Shown: positions 55,853 through 64,000 of the stretch, one piece after another
Position numbering within the stretch: the first letter of the stretch is position 1
How the letters are laid out: each line of letters starts with the position of its first letter
NCBI RefSeq assembly: GCF_900499005.1
Contig: NZ_LS991316.1
Span: forward strand, 825,812 to 889,811
DNA length: 64,000 nucleotides
Reading direction: 5' to 3'
Source of the DNA: Actinomyces culturomici
Lineage (GTDB): Bacteria > Actinomycetota > Actinomycetes > Actinomycetales > Actinomycetaceae
Notes under the pieces: model-generated
The model's database searches: none
What the model saw: the letters and a program-made list of their open reading frames with translations, nothing else
Told to the model about the DNA's origin: nothing
Program-made: the position numbers and the translations under genes

Positions 55853-56776
55853 GTGGAAGAGCGAGTATCGACGAGCACGAGGGTCCTCGGCCTCCTCGTC
55901 GAACTCCTCGGCGCGGAGCGGCCGCGGACGAAGCGCGTCCTGCGCGCGCTCCCCGGGTACTCGGATCTCTCCGACGTCGCCTTCGAGTCGCAGTTCCAGC
56001 GCGATAAGGCGGCGCTGCGCGAGGCCGGGATCGTCCTCGAAACCGTTCCGGGCGCCGTCGAGGCGTATCGCATCTCCGCCGACTCCTTCGCGGCCGCGAA
56101 CGTGCGTCTCGAGGACGTCGACGTCGCGCTCATCCGCCTCGCCGTCGGCGCCTGGCAGTCCGGCCCCGACGCCGCCGTCATCGCTCCGAAGATCGCGGCG
56201 TCGACGGACTCTGAGGGCGCGCCGGCCGTCCCGCTCGCCCTCCGGCTCGAGGGCGCGGAGACCGTCGCCCGCATCGCCTGCGCGATCGCCGAGCGCAGGG
56301 TCCTGTCCTTCGTCTACCGCTCGGCCTCAGGCGCCTTCGCGCGCGCCGTCGAGCCGTGGCGCCTCGTCGTGCGCGGCCGCGCCCTCTACCTGTGGGGCCG
56401 CGACCTCGACCGCGAGGACGAGCGCCTCTTCCGCGTCTCCCGCTTCGAATCCGAGGTCGAGTTCCTCGGCGAGCCCGGCGACGCCGCCCCGATGCCCGCG
56501 GCCCTGCCCGATCCCTTCGACGCCCTCCTCGTCGCCCCGACGCTCCTCCTGCGCGAAGGCGCCGCACCCGCGATCCGCCGGTTCGCGACGGACGAGGACG
56601 GGGCCGCGCCCGACGGATGGACGAGGGCGAGGGGGGAGACCGACGAGCGCGGGGAGTGGATCTCGCGCGTCCTCGCCGAGGGCGAGGACGCGATCGTCCT
56701 TGAGCCCGAGGATCTGCGCGAGCAGATCCTTGAGAGGATCCGCATCGCCGCGCAGTGGGGGAGGGCCGATGCCTGA
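55853..56776 (+). CDS. pafB: WYL-domain regulator PafB-like
   Basis: A 307-residue protein with an N-terminal winged-helix region (TSTRVLGLLVELLGAERPRTKRVLRALPGYSDLSDVAFESQFQRDKAALREAGIVLE), a central WYL ligand-binding domain (VLSFVYRSASGAFARAVEPWRLVVRGRALYLWGRDL) and a C-terminal WCX domain. In mycobacteria PafB and PafC form the heterodimeric activator of the LexA-independent DNA damage response. Here the pair is not next to pafA. The reading frame overlaps pafC by eight bases. Confidence 0.88.
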   Translation: MEERVSTSTRVLGLLVELLGAERPRTKRVLRALPGYSDLSDVAFESQFQRDKAALREAGIVLETVPGAVEAYRISADSFAAANVRLEDVDVALIRLAVGAWQSGPDAAVIAPKIAASTDSEGAPAVPLALRLEGAETVARIACAIAERRVLSFVYRSASGAFARAVEPWRLVVRGRALYLWGRDLDREDERLFRVSRFESEVEFLGEPGDAAPMPAALPDPFDALLVAPTLLLREGAAPAIRRFATDEDGAAPDGWTRARGETDERGEWISRVLAEGEDAIVLEPEDLREQILERIRIAAQWGRADA

Positions 56777-57701
56777 ACTCGTCCCTCTCACCGTTTCGCG
56801 CCTCCTCTCGATCGTCGCGTGGATCCACGAGCATCCCGGCGTGCCCGTCGCGGAACTCGCCGCCCACTTCTCCCGGACGAATCGCCAGATCAGACGAGAT
56901 ATCGAGGCGCTCGGCTCGGTCGGAGACTCCCTTCCGGGCGCCTCCTTCGAGATCGACTGGGACCTCCTGGAGAACGAGGACCGCTTGAGGATCCGCTCGA
57001 CGCTCGGCGTCGACCTGCCGCCGCGCCTCACGGGGCGCGAGGCGGCCGCGATCCTCGTCGGGCTCGACGCGCTCGCCCCGAACCTCGACGAGGAACTCCG
57101 GTCGCGGATCCCGCGCACCGCGCTCGCCGTCCGCGCCCTCGTCGGCGAGGAGGGCGAGGACCCCGCCCTCGTCCACTCCGATCCCGACGAGCCGACGGGG
57201 ATCCTCGACGTGCTCGCGGACGCGATTCGCGACGACCGCCCCGTCGCCTTCGAGTACCGGAGCGCCGACGGGCGGCGTAGCGCGCGCGTCGTCGAGCCCT
57301 GGGACGTGAGGCGCGGGGGAGCGGGGTGGATCCTGCGGGGCTGGTGCCTCGGCTCGCGGGGTGAGCGGAACTTCGCCGTCGACCGCATGAGCGGCGTCGA
57401 GATCGCCGCCGGTTCGATCGCGCATCGACCGATGGCGCCGCGTCGCGACTGGCCCGTCGAGCGGATCGTCGTCGACGCGCGCGGCCGCTGGGTCGCCGAC
57501 GACTTCGAGTCCGTCGATGCGCGCGAGCTCGGCGACGACGGGGGAGTGGAGCTCGCCGTGCCCGTGTGGAACGAGGAGTGGTTCGCCTCCCTCCTCATCG
57601 ACCTCGCCCCCTCGCTGCGCGACGCGGCGCCGGGGCCCCGCGCCCGCGCGGGGGAGCGCGCCGCCAGGATGCTCGAGGCGTGGACTAAGGGGGCCGAATG
57701 A
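56769..57701 (+). CDS. pafC: WYL-domain regulator PafC-like
   Basis: A 310-residue partner of PafB. The N-terminal winged helix (LLSIVAWIHEHPGVPVAELAAHFSRTNRQIRRDIEAL) and WYL domain (VAFEYRSADGRRSARVVEPWDVRRGGAGWILRGWCLGSRGERNFAVDRM) are clear. The start ATG has GGGGAGGG upstream inside pafB. Two separate genes, as in mycobacteria, rather than the fused pafBC found in some actinobacteria. Confidence 0.88.
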   Translation: MPELVPLTVSRLLSIVAWIHEHPGVPVAELAAHFSRTNRQIRRDIEALGSVGDSLPGASFEIDWDLLENEDRLRIRSTLGVDLPPRLTGREAAAILVGLDALAPNLDEELRSRIPRTALAVRALVGEEGEDPALVHSDPDEPTGILDVLADAIRDDRPVAFEYRSADGRRSARVVEPWDVRRGGAGWILRGWCLGSRGERNFAVDRMSGVEIAAGSIAHRPMAPRRDWPVERIVVDARGRWVADDFESVDARELGDDGGVELAVPVWNEEWFASLLIDLAPSLRDAAPGPRARAGERAARMLEAWTKGAE

Positions 57702-60478
57702 GTCCGAAGAGGCGCCGCGCGCGCATGGAGTCCGCCGAGCCGCGGCGAACCGATGTCGAGGCCTTCGAGGCGAGCCCGGCGGAGCGGATGGCCGCGTTCA
57801 AGGCCGCGATGCGCGCGGAGAAGTCCGAGCGCGCCGCCTACGCTGCGGGCCTCGGCTTCGCCCCAGACCCCTTCCAGGTGAGCGCGATGGACGCCGTCGA
57901 GCGCGGGGACTCCGTCCTCGTCGCGGCACCGACGGGAGCCGGCAAGACCGTCGTCGGCGAGTTCGCCACGCACCTCGCGCTGCGCCGCGGTCGGCGCTCC
58001 TTCTACACGACGCCGATCAAGGCCCTCTCCAACCAGAAGTTCCTCGACCTGCGCGCCCGCTTCGGCGAGGACGCGGTCGGACTCCTCACCGGCGACACCT
58101 CGATCAACCCCGGCGCGCCGATCGTCGTCATGACGACCGAGGTCCTGCGCAACATGATCTACGCGGGCTCCGACCTCGACGCCCTCGAGTCGGTCGTCCT
58201 CGACGAGGTCCACTACCTCTCGGACCGCTTCCGCGGCCCCGTGTGGGAGGAGGTGATCATCCACCTCCCCTCCGACAAGCAGATCGTCGCCCTCTCCGCG
58301 ACGGTGTCGAACGCCGAGGAGTTCGGGCGGTGGATCGCCGAGGTCCGCGGCGGGTGCGAGGTCGTCGTCTCCGAGGTCCGGCCCGTCCCGCTCTACCAGC
58401 ACATGATCGTCGGACGGACCCTCTACGACCTCTACGCGCCGGGCGCGGACCCCGCCTCCGGGCGCCTCAATCCCGAGCTCGTCGACGCGGTCTCGCCGGG
58501 CGCGCCTGGGCGCGCCGGTCGAGGCGGGCGCAATTGGCGAGCCGCGGCGGACTCCCGCCCGCCGCGCGAGTCGCGCTCCTCGACGCTCATCGCCCTCGAG
58601 CGGGCGCGCCTGCTCCCGGCGATCACCTTCATCTTCTCGCGCGCCGGATGCGAGGCCGCCGTCGAGCAGGTCCTCGGAGCCGGCGTCGTCCTGACGACGC
58701 CGAGCGAGGCCGCTGAGATCCGCCGACGCGTCGACGAGGCGACGACGCGGATCGACCCGCAGGACTTCGGCGTCCTCGGCATCGCGCGGTGGGCGAACGC
58801 TCTCGAGCGCGGCGTGGCCGCCCACCACGCCGGGATGCTCCCCATTCAGAAGGAGACCGTCGAGCGCCTCTTCGCCGACGGGCTCATCAAGATGGTGTAC
58901 GCGACCGAGACCCTCGCCCTCGGCATCAACATGCCGGCGAAGTCCGTCGTCATCGAATCCCTCACGAAGTGGAACGGAGCCGAGCACGCGCGCCTCAGCC
59001 CCGGCGAGTACACGCAGCTATCGGGCCGGGCCGGCAGGCGCGGCATCGACACCGAGGGCCACGCGATCGTCCTCCATCGAGGTCAGGTCGCCCCCGAGGA
59101 GGTCGCCGCCCTCGCCTCCAAGCGCACGTATCCGCTGATCAGCGCCTTCGCCCCGACCTACAACATGGTCGTCAACCTCCTCGCGCACCGGCCGCGCGCG
59201 GCGACGCGCGCCGTCCTTGAGACCTCATTCGCCCAGTTCCAGGCCGACGGCGCCGTCGTCCACCTCGCGACGCGCGCGAAGGAGCTGCGGGCCGAGCACG
59301 ACCGCCTCGAGGAGGCGATGAGCTGCGACCTCGGCGACGCCCGCGAGTACTTCCGCCTCCGCGACCGTCTCACCGGCGCCCAGAAGGCGCAATCGCGCAC
59401 GAGGGCGAGGACGCGGCGCGCGATGGACCGGGAGTCCCTCGCCTCGCTCGTCCCCGGGGACGTCATCGCCTACGGGCAGGGGCGTCGCACGCTCCACGCC
59501 GTCGTCGCCCTCCAGGAGGCGACCGCCGTCGGGCGCGTCGCGACCGTCGTCATCGGGACGGACGGGAAGTTCCACACGATGGCGCACGACGACTCGGCCG
59601 CGGGCCTCGCGAAGGTCGGGCGGATGCGGATCGCCGGAGGATCCGCACTGCGCCGGAACAAGGAGCGGACCCGGATCGCAGAGGAGCTCCGCCGACTCGT
59701 CCGCTCCGGATCCCTCGAGGCGCCGCGCGTCGAGGACGCCCCCTACGATTCGGCCGAGATCGAGGGCATCGAGCGCGCTCTACGCGCCCACCCGGTCCAT
59801 CGCTGCCCCGAGCGGGAGGAGCACGCCCGCGCCGGGCACCGCTGGGCCCGTCTCGACCGCGAGCTCGCCGGAATCACCGAGCGGATCGACGCGCGGACGA
59901 ATTCCGTCGCCAAGCGCTTCGACAAGGTGTGCGCCGTCCTCGACGACCTCGGCTTCCTCGACGGGGACGCCGTCACCGCGCGCGGCGAGCGGCTCCGCCG
60001 CGTCTTCGGGGAGCGCGACCTCGTCGTCCTCGAGGCGATCGAGGAGGGCGCCTGGGACGACCTGACGCCCGAAGAGCTCGCGGCGATCGCCTCGACCTGC
60101 ATCTACGAGTCGCGGACCGAGGAATCCGGCCCGCCCGCGCTCCCGCACGGCCTGACGACGCCCCTCCTCGCCGCGTGGGACGCGACGATCCGCGCGACCG
60201 GGCGCGTCCAGGCCGCGGAGAAGGCCCAGGGCCTCGAGACCTCGCCCGATCCGGATCCGGGGCTCATGGGGCCGGCGCTCGCCTGGGCGCACGGGGCGTC
60301 GCTCGCGACGGCCATCTCGGAGTACGAGATGCAGGGCGGCGACTTCGTCCGCTGGATCCGCCAGGTCATGGACCTCCTCGACCAGCTGCGCGGACTCGAT
60401 CGCCCGGAGCTCGCGGCGAACGCGCGGCGCGCCCGCGATCTCCTCGTCCACGGGGTGGTGGCATGGTCGGCCCTGTGA
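57698..60478 (+). CDS. helY: HelY-type DEAD/DEAH-box RNA helicase (Ski2/Mtr4-like)
   Basis: A 926-residue superfamily 2 helicase. Motif Q/I region FAPDPFQVSAMDAVERG and Walker A APTGAGKT (77-84), motif II DEVH (169-172), SATVSNAEEFG, the C-terminal lobe with ATETLALGINMPAKSVVIE and QLSGRAGRRGIDTEG (motif VI). A DSHCT-like helical domain ends the protein. Homologues in actinobacteria follow pafB-pafC-tatA-tatC; here tatA and tatC are missing and helY overlaps pafC by four bases. Probably an RNA decay or remodelling helicase. Confidence 0.92.
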   Translation: MSPKRRRARMESAEPRRTDVEAFEASPAERMAAFKAAMRAEKSERAAYAAGLGFAPDPFQVSAMDAVERGDSVLVAAPTGAGKTVVGEFATHLALRRGRRSFYTTPIKALSNQKFLDLRARFGEDAVGLLTGDTSINPGAPIVVMTTEVLRNMIYAGSDLDALESVVLDEVHYLSDRFRGPVWEEVIIHLPSDKQIVALSATVSNAEEFGRWIAEVRGGCEVVVSEVRPVPLYQHMIVGRTLYDLYAPGADPASGRLNPELVDAVSPGAPGRAGRGGRNWRAAADSRPPRESRSSTLIALERARLLPAITFIFSRAGCEAAVEQVLGAGVVLTTPSEAAEIRRRVDEATTRIDPQDFGVLGIARWANALERGVAAHHAGMLPIQKETVERLFADGLIKMVYATETLALGINMPAKSVVIESLTKWNGAEHARLSPGEYTQLSGRAGRRGIDTEGHAIVLHRGQVAPEEVAALASKRTYPLISAFAPTYNMVVNLLAHRPRAATRAVLETSFAQFQADGAVVHLATRAKELRAEHDRLEEAMSCDLGDAREYFRLRDRLTGAQKAQSRTRARTRRAMDRESLASLVPGDVIAYGQGRRTLHAVVALQEATAVGRVATVVIGTDGKFHTMAHDDSAAGLAKVGRMRIAGGSALRRNKERTRIAEELRRLVRSGSLEAPRVEDAPYDSAEIEGIERALRAHPVHRCPEREEHARAGHRWARLDRELAGITERIDARTNSVAKRFDKVCAVLDDLGFLDGDAVTARGERLRRVFGERDLVVLEAIEEGAWDDLTPEELAAIASTCIYESRTEESGPPALPHGLTTPLLAAWDATIRATGRVQAAEKAQGLETSPDPDPGLMGPALAWAHGASLATAISEYEMQGGDFVRWIRQVMDLLDQLRGLDRPELAANARRARDLLVHGVVAWSAL

Positions 60479-62031
60479 CGCGCAGCCCCCTCCTTCTCGA
60501 CCTCGCGCTCAGCGCCCTCGCCGGCGTCGCGCTGTGGGCGGCCTTCCCCGACCTCTCGTGGTCATGGACCACCGTCCCCGCCCTCGCGCTCTACTTCTCG
60601 CGCATCGATCACGCGGGACTCGGACGGGGTCTCCTCAACACGCTCGTCTTCGCCGCGTGCTGGTGGTTCCCCCTCATCGACTGGGTGCCGCTCGCGACCG
60701 GCGGCACGCTCCCGTGGGTCGCGCTCGCCGCGACGCAGATCCTCGCGATCCTCCTCTTCGCCCTCATCGCCCGGCTCCTGCGGGTGTGGGCGTGGACGCG
60801 CACGGCCCTCGGCCAGTGCGGCGCCTACGCCCTCGTATGGGTCGGCGTCGAGCAGCTGCGCAGTCACTACCCGTGGTCGGGCTTCCCCTGGGGGAACGTC
60901 GCGATGCCGCAGGTCGATTCGCCGCTCGGACGCCTCGCCCCCTGGGGCGGGGAGGTCCTCGTCTCCCTCGTCGTCGTCGCCCTCGCGGTCGGCCTGCGCC
61001 GGGTCTTCGGCCTGCGGGCCGACGAGGACTCCGCGCACTGGTACACGCGCCCGGCGATCCTCGTCCTCGGCGCCGCGATCGTCGCGGGAGCGTGGGCCCT
61101 GCCGCTGCCCGCCTCCCAGGAGGCCGGGTCCCTGCGCGTCGGCGTCGTCCAGGGCGACGTCGAGCTGCCGGGCGCCGACACCTTCGCGGTCGAGGGGAAG
61201 GTCGCGGGGAACAACGCCGCGATGACCCGCGAGCTCGCCGCGAACGGGGGAGGAGTCGACCTCGGGATCTGGGGGGAGACCGGCGCCGACCGCGATCCGC
61301 GCGAATCGGCGCTGGTGTCGCGCATCCTCGACTCCTCGGTCGGTGCGCTCGGAGCCCCGATCCTCTTCGGATTCGCGAATGTGCAGGACGACCTGCGGTG
61401 GAACTGGCTCGGCGTGTGGAGAGCGGGGGAGGGGCTCGACCCCGACGCCCTCTACGCGAAGCAGAAGCCCGTGCCCTTCGGCGAGTTCATCCCCTTCCGC
61501 TCGGTGATCTCGAAGCTCGCGACCGAGGCCGCGCAGGTCAACCTCGACATGGCGGCGGCGGGCAATCCGGGGATCCTCCACGTCGGCCTCGCCGACGGGC
61601 GGACGATCCCGATCGCGGTCGGCATCTGCTTCGAATCGGCGTACCCCTCGGTCATCGGCGAGGGCGTTCGCCTCGGCGGCGAGGTCATCGTCACTCCGTC
61701 GAACAACTACCACTTCCGCTCGAGCGCCGAGTCCGCGCAGCAGGCCCAGCTCCTCCGATTCCGCGCGATGGAGTTCTCGCGCTCGGCGATCCAGGCGTCG
61801 ACGACGGGGGAGTCGGTCGTCATCCGCCCCGACGGCTCCATCCAGGCGTCGACGAAGCCGCAGACCGCGGCGTGGCTCGCCGAATCGGTTCCCCTGCGCA
61901 CGTCGATCACGCCCGCTGCGCGGATGGGGGAGATCCCCGCGGACGTCGTCATGATCGCGACGGTCGTCCTCGCGATCGCCTCCCTCGGCGGCGCGATCGC
62001 CTCACGGGGCCGGGGCCGTGCGTCGAATTGA
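60463..62031 (+). CDS. lnt: Apolipoprotein N-acyltransferase
   Basis: A 522-residue membrane enzyme that N-acylates lipoproteins, such as the RibY-like one in this window. An N-terminal membrane part with about seven segments is followed by a nitrilase domain with the catalytic triad E272 (IWGETG), K333 (YAKQKPVPFGEF) and C389 (GICFESAYP). ATG 60463 lies inside helY, overlapping by 16 bases; a GTG at 60475 would give a more usual 4-base overlap and four fewer residues. No terminal Ppm1 domain is fused. Confidence 0.9.
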   Translation: MVGPVTRSPLLLDLALSALAGVALWAAFPDLSWSWTTVPALALYFSRIDHAGLGRGLLNTLVFAACWWFPLIDWVPLATGGTLPWVALAATQILAILLFALIARLLRVWAWTRTALGQCGAYALVWVGVEQLRSHYPWSGFPWGNVAMPQVDSPLGRLAPWGGEVLVSLVVVALAVGLRRVFGLRADEDSAHWYTRPAILVLGAAIVAGAWALPLPASQEAGSLRVGVVQGDVELPGADTFAVEGKVAGNNAAMTRELAANGGGVDLGIWGETGADRDPRESALVSRILDSSVGALGAPILFGFANVQDDLRWNWLGVWRAGEGLDPDALYAKQKPVPFGEFIPFRSVISKLATEAAQVNLDMAAAGNPGILHVGLADGRTIPIAVGICFESAYPSVIGEGVRLGGEVIVTPSNNYHFRSSAESAQQAQLLRFRAMEFSRSAIQASTTGESVVIRPDGSIQASTKPQTAAWLAESVPLRTSITPAARMGEIPADVVMIATVVLAIASLGGAIASRGRGRASN

Positions 62032-62168
62032 GGGCGAGGATCTCGTGCGTCTCCCGTCTAATACCTTCTGAACTGCGCGGATATGGCCATAGGGGTTGAT
62101 GCAAAGAGCGCGTGGATGCAATATTATGTCAGAACTGATTTCGGGGGGCGGCTCGCCCGAATGCGGCG
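62032..62168. other. Intergenic region of unusually low GC with short repeats
   Basis: I find no gene here. The stretch 62055-62140 is markedly AT-richer than the window. It holds GATGCAA twice (62098-62104 and 62115-62121) and ATTATGTCAGA (62123-62133), which recurs at 62659-62669 upstream of the PAP2 gene. Function unknown. Confidence 0.5.
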
Positions 62169-62192
62169 GGGCCCCCGCCGAAGCGGGGGCCC
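62169..62192. terminator. Terminator between lnt and rbpA
   Basis: GGGCCCCCGC (62169-62178) pairs exactly with 62183-62192 around a CGAA tetraloop, between convergent genes. Confidence 0.75.
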
Positions 62193-62212
62193 GTGACGAG
62201 ATGCGCGAATGC

Positions 62213-62578
62213 TCAGCCCTTGCGGTAGTGGCCCTCAGGACGCAGACGGCCTTCGCGGTAGAGGGCGAGCTGCTCGCTCAGCACGATCTCGAGCTCGTCG
62301 AGAGAACGGCGCTCGCGCAGCATGTCCCAGTGGGTGCGCACCGGCTTTGCGGGCTTCGTCTCCTCATCTTCGGGCGCGTCGCCGATGAGTTCGGCCTGGG
62401 CGCCGCAGCGGCACTCCCAGGTCGCCGGCGGGGTCGCCTCGGTCGAGAGGGGCACCTCGAACTCATGGCCGTTGGGGCAGGCGTAGCGGACGGTGAAGCG
62501 GTCGGCGAAGACGACGCCGTCCTCGGACTCCATCGACTTGGCGCCGATCTGCATACCTCGAAGCGCGCGATCCGCCAC
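62213..62578 (-). CDS. rbpA: RNA polymerase-binding protein RbpA
   Basis: A 121-residue actinobacterial transcription factor that stabilises the RNA polymerase-sigma-A open complex. It begins MADRALRGMQIGAKSMESE, the core contains a Cys-rich zinc-like module (ACPNGHEFEVPL, WECRCGAQA) and the sigma-interacting C-terminal domain is THWDMLRERRSLDELEIVLSE. GTG 62578 has GAAGGAG seven bases upstream. Adjacency to lnt recalls the mycobacterial order. Confidence 0.94.
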   Translation of the reverse strand: MADRALRGMQIGAKSMESEDGVVFADRFTVRYACPNGHEFEVPLSTEATPPATWECRCGAQAELIGDAPEDEETKPAKPVRTHWDMLRERRSLDELEIVLSEQLALYREGRLRPEGHYRKG

Positions 62579-62614
62579 GGCTCACTCCTTCTTCCTCAGG
62601 ACAGGACCGGATAG

Positions 62615-62620
62615 AGTCTA
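62615..62620 (-). promoter_or_regulatory. -10 hexamer TAGACT of rbpA (minus strand)
   Basis: On the minus strand TAGACT lies 36 bases before the rbpA GTG, giving a leader of about 29 bases that contains the GAAGGAG ribosome binding site. Confidence 0.5.
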
Positions 62621-62649
62621 GCCGACTTCTCGCCGTCGCTATCGATCCG

Positions 62650-62663
62650 ATAATGTACATTAT
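62650..62663. promoter_or_regulatory. AT-rich perfect palindrome between rbpA and the PAP2 gene
   Basis: ATAATGTACATTAT is a perfect 14-bp palindrome made of 12 A/T and 2 G/C-pair steps in a strongly GC-rich background, midway between two divergent genes. It has the form of a dimeric regulator operator. No cognate regulator is encoded nearby. Confidence 0.5.
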
Positions 62664-62750
62664 GTCAGACCGGTGGGAGAGTATCAGGTATCATCCCGGA
62701 CCGGCCCGGATCGTCGCGCACGCCACCACTGCCCCGCCGCCTCGCGGCCC

Positions 62751-62756
62751 TACGAT
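62751..62756 (+). promoter_or_regulatory. -10 hexamer TACGAT of the PAP2 gene
   Basis: TACGAT ends seven bases before an in-frame ATG at 62764 and 43 bases before the GTG at 62800. Confidence 0.5.
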
Positions 62757-62763
62757 GTGGTGG

Positions 62764-63573
62764 ATGCGGCCGCAGGGGCCGTACGGAAACGGAGCACACG
62801 TGAGCACAGTCGTCGAGCCGGTCGCAGCCGCGAACCCCGTACTGCGCCGCCGCGGCACGGGCGAGATCCTCCTCGTGGCCGTCTGCGCGATGGGCTACTC
62901 GATCCTCTGCTTCCTCGCGCCGGTCCTCCCATCGACGGCCTTCCGGCACGCGCGCGAGGTCCTCGCGGTCGAGCGGGCGCTCGGCATCGACGTCGAGCTC
63001 GACCTCAATCTCTGGCTCCACGCCCACTCGCTGCTCGCGAACATCGCGTCGACCTTCTACGCCTTCAGCTTCTTCGTCGTCACCTTCAGCGCCCTCGCGC
63101 TCCTCTGGTTCCGTCGACCCGACCGGTACGCGTACGCGCGCAACGCGCTCTTCGTCATGACGGCCGGGGCGATGGTCACCTACTGGACGTTCCCGCTCGC
63201 GCCGCCGCGCCTTCTCACGACGCTCGGCTACGTCGACGCCGTCGCGAATCAGGCCGGCGTCGGCGCCGGGTACTCCCGGGCGGCGGCGACCCTCGCGAAC
63301 CAATACGGGGCGATGCCCTCGATGCACACGGGATGGGCCGTGTGGTCCGCCCTCGTCCTCGGGCTCTTCGTGTGGAAGCGCTGGTGGCAGCGCCTCCTCC
63401 TCGCGATCCACCCGGTGTTCACCGTGTGGGTGATCATCGCGACGGCGAACCACTACGTCCTCGACGCGCTCGCCGGCGCCTCCTACTGCGCCGTCGCCCT
63501 CGTCGCGTGCGCGGCGATGGCGGGAACCCTCTCCCCCGCCCCCGCCCCCGTCCCGGCGCTCGAGAGGGCCTGA
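62764..63573 (+). CDS. PAP2-superfamily membrane protein (Aur1/Ipt1-like)
   Basis: A membrane protein of up to 269 residues with about six hydrophobic segments. The PAP2 phosphatase signature is PSMHTGWAVW, with catalytic-type histidine, and ATANHYVLDALAGA with the second histidine. The variant SMH instead of SGH is typical of the Aur1/inositol-phosphotransferase-like branch, which acts on lipid head groups. Start uncertain: ATG 62764 fits a leaderless transcript (TACGAT seven bases upstream), whereas GTG 62800 has a GGAG ribosome binding site five bases away; the first 12 residues are therefore in doubt. Confidence 0.83.
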   Translation: MRPQGPYGNGAHVSTVVEPVAAANPVLRRRGTGEILLVAVCAMGYSILCFLAPVLPSTAFRHAREVLAVERALGIDVELDLNLWLHAHSLLANIASTFYAFSFFVVTFSALALLWFRRPDRYAYARNALFVMTAGAMVTYWTFPLAPPRLLTTLGYVDAVANQAGVGAGYSRAAATLANQYGAMPSMHTGWAVWSALVLGLFVWKRWWQRLLLAIHPVFTVWVIIATANHYVLDALAGASYCAVALVACAAMAGTLSPAPAPVPALERA

Positions 63574-63596
63574 GCCGCCCCGACCGTTCCTGGCGA

Positions 63597-63602
63597 TATC
63601 CT
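63597..63602 (+). promoter_or_regulatory. -10 hexamer TATCCT, leaderless promoter
   Basis: TATCCT ends six bases before the ATG at 63609 of the Hsp70-family gene. Confidence 0.55.
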
Positions 63603-63608
63603 GGCCCC

Positions 63609-64000
63609 ATGAAGTTCGGAGTAGATTTCGGGACCACTCGCACGACCGTCGCCCTCGTCGACCGCGGCAACTACCCGCTCGTGTCGTTCCTCGACGCGCT
63701 CGGGGACGACCACGACTACCTCCCCTCGGTCGTCGCCTACGAGGACGGGGCCCTCGTCTTCGGATTCGAGGCCGAGGCCGCGGCGCTGCGCGGCGCGCCC
63801 CACCTCCGCTCCTTCAAGCGACTCCTCGCCGATCCGGAGATCTCCCCCGACACGACGCTGAGGCTCGCCAACCGCGACTTCCCGGTCCTCGAGATCGTCT
63901 CCCGCTTCCTCGCGCACGTCGCGGACGCGATCCGCACCGACTCCTCCGTCGCCCTCCCCTCCCCCGTCGAACCCCTCGAGGCCTGTCTCCTCTCCCCATC
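63609..64000 (+). CDS. Hsp70/DnaK-family protein, N-terminal part (continues beyond the window)
   Basis: The first 130 residues of an Hsp70-type ATPase. It begins KFGVDFGTTRTTVALVD, the phosphate-1 motif of the actin/Hsp70 fold (DnaK has GIDLGTTNS), followed by LPSVVAYEDGALVFGFEAEA, the counterpart of the DnaK strand that closes the first subdomain. Spacing is more compact and the sequence differs enough from DnaK to suggest a specialised Hsp70-like protein rather than the main chaperone. The rest is outside the window. A leaderless promoter precedes the ATG. Confidence 0.8.
   Translation, partial: MKFGVDFGTTRTTVALVDRGNYPLVSFLDALGDDHDYLPSVVAYEDGALVFGFEAEAAALRGAPHLRSFKRLLADPEISPDTTLRLANRDFPVLEIVSRFLAHVADAIRTDSSVALPSPVEPLEACLLSP

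Overview
The window is very GC-rich (third codon positions almost saturated with G or C) and reads as chromosome from a high-GC actinobacterium, most likely of the Actinomycetaceae (Actinomyces or Schaalia type). The indicators are the Pup ligation genes (arc, dop, pup, pafA), RbpA, mIHF, the PafB/PafC WYL pair with HelY, DnaE2/ImuB, a helicase-dead PriA, and a gene order (aroC-aroK-aroB-efp-nusB and pyrR-pyrB-pyrC-carA-carB-pyrF-mihF-gmk-rpoZ-coaBC-metK-priA-fmt-rsmB-rpe) familiar from other actinobacteria. The placement is inferred from gene content, not from a search. I see no rRNA, CRISPR array, prophage or insertion sequence.

Layout. 1-7.3 kb: a mutasome locus with the 3' end of imuB, a SWIM-SNF2 helicase and LexA-boxed dnaE2. 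7.3-12.6 kb: small accessory genes (HAD phosphatase, MarR regulator, tRNA-Leu(GAG), DsbA-like protein, a GNAT-MazG fusion, an FAD oxidoreductase, two small unknowns). 12.7-15.2 kb: an aldo/keto reductase-like protein lacking its catalytic residues, facing uppP and a HAD phosphatase. 15.3-23.0 kb: RecB-like nuclease, trmI, then arc-dop-pup-pafA-FKBP with no 20S proteasome genes. 23.0-28.4 kb: hisF, aroC, an aroK-aroB fusion, a degenerate shikimate-kinase paralogue, efp, nusB. 28.5-34.6 kb: an accessory cassette (GH1, GH78, MFS carrier, TetR) for imported rhamnosyl-glucosides. 34.8-43.0 kb: the complete PyrR-controlled pyr operon, lacking only pyrD and pyrE. 43.1-52.6 kb: housekeeping genes from mihF to rpe. 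52.6-54.6 kb: an FMN riboswitch in front of a RibXY-type riboflavin importer without its own ATPase. 54.7-64.0 kb: hisE-hisG, pafB-pafC-helY-lnt, rbpA, a PAP2 membrane protein and the start of an Hsp70-family gene.

The main regulatory theme is leaderless expression. At about 15 genes a hexamer TANNNT ends exactly 6 or 7 bases before the start codon, so the transcript should begin at the ATG or GTG itself; within operons, genes overlap by ATGA or TGATG instead. A second theme is proteins that keep a family fold but have lost family-defining residues (aldo/keto reductase, second shikimate kinase, FKBP, PriA). The most distinctive systems are pupylation without a proteasome locus and with an ARC lacking the proteasome-docking tail, the FMN-switched RibXY importer, and the rhamnoside cassette.
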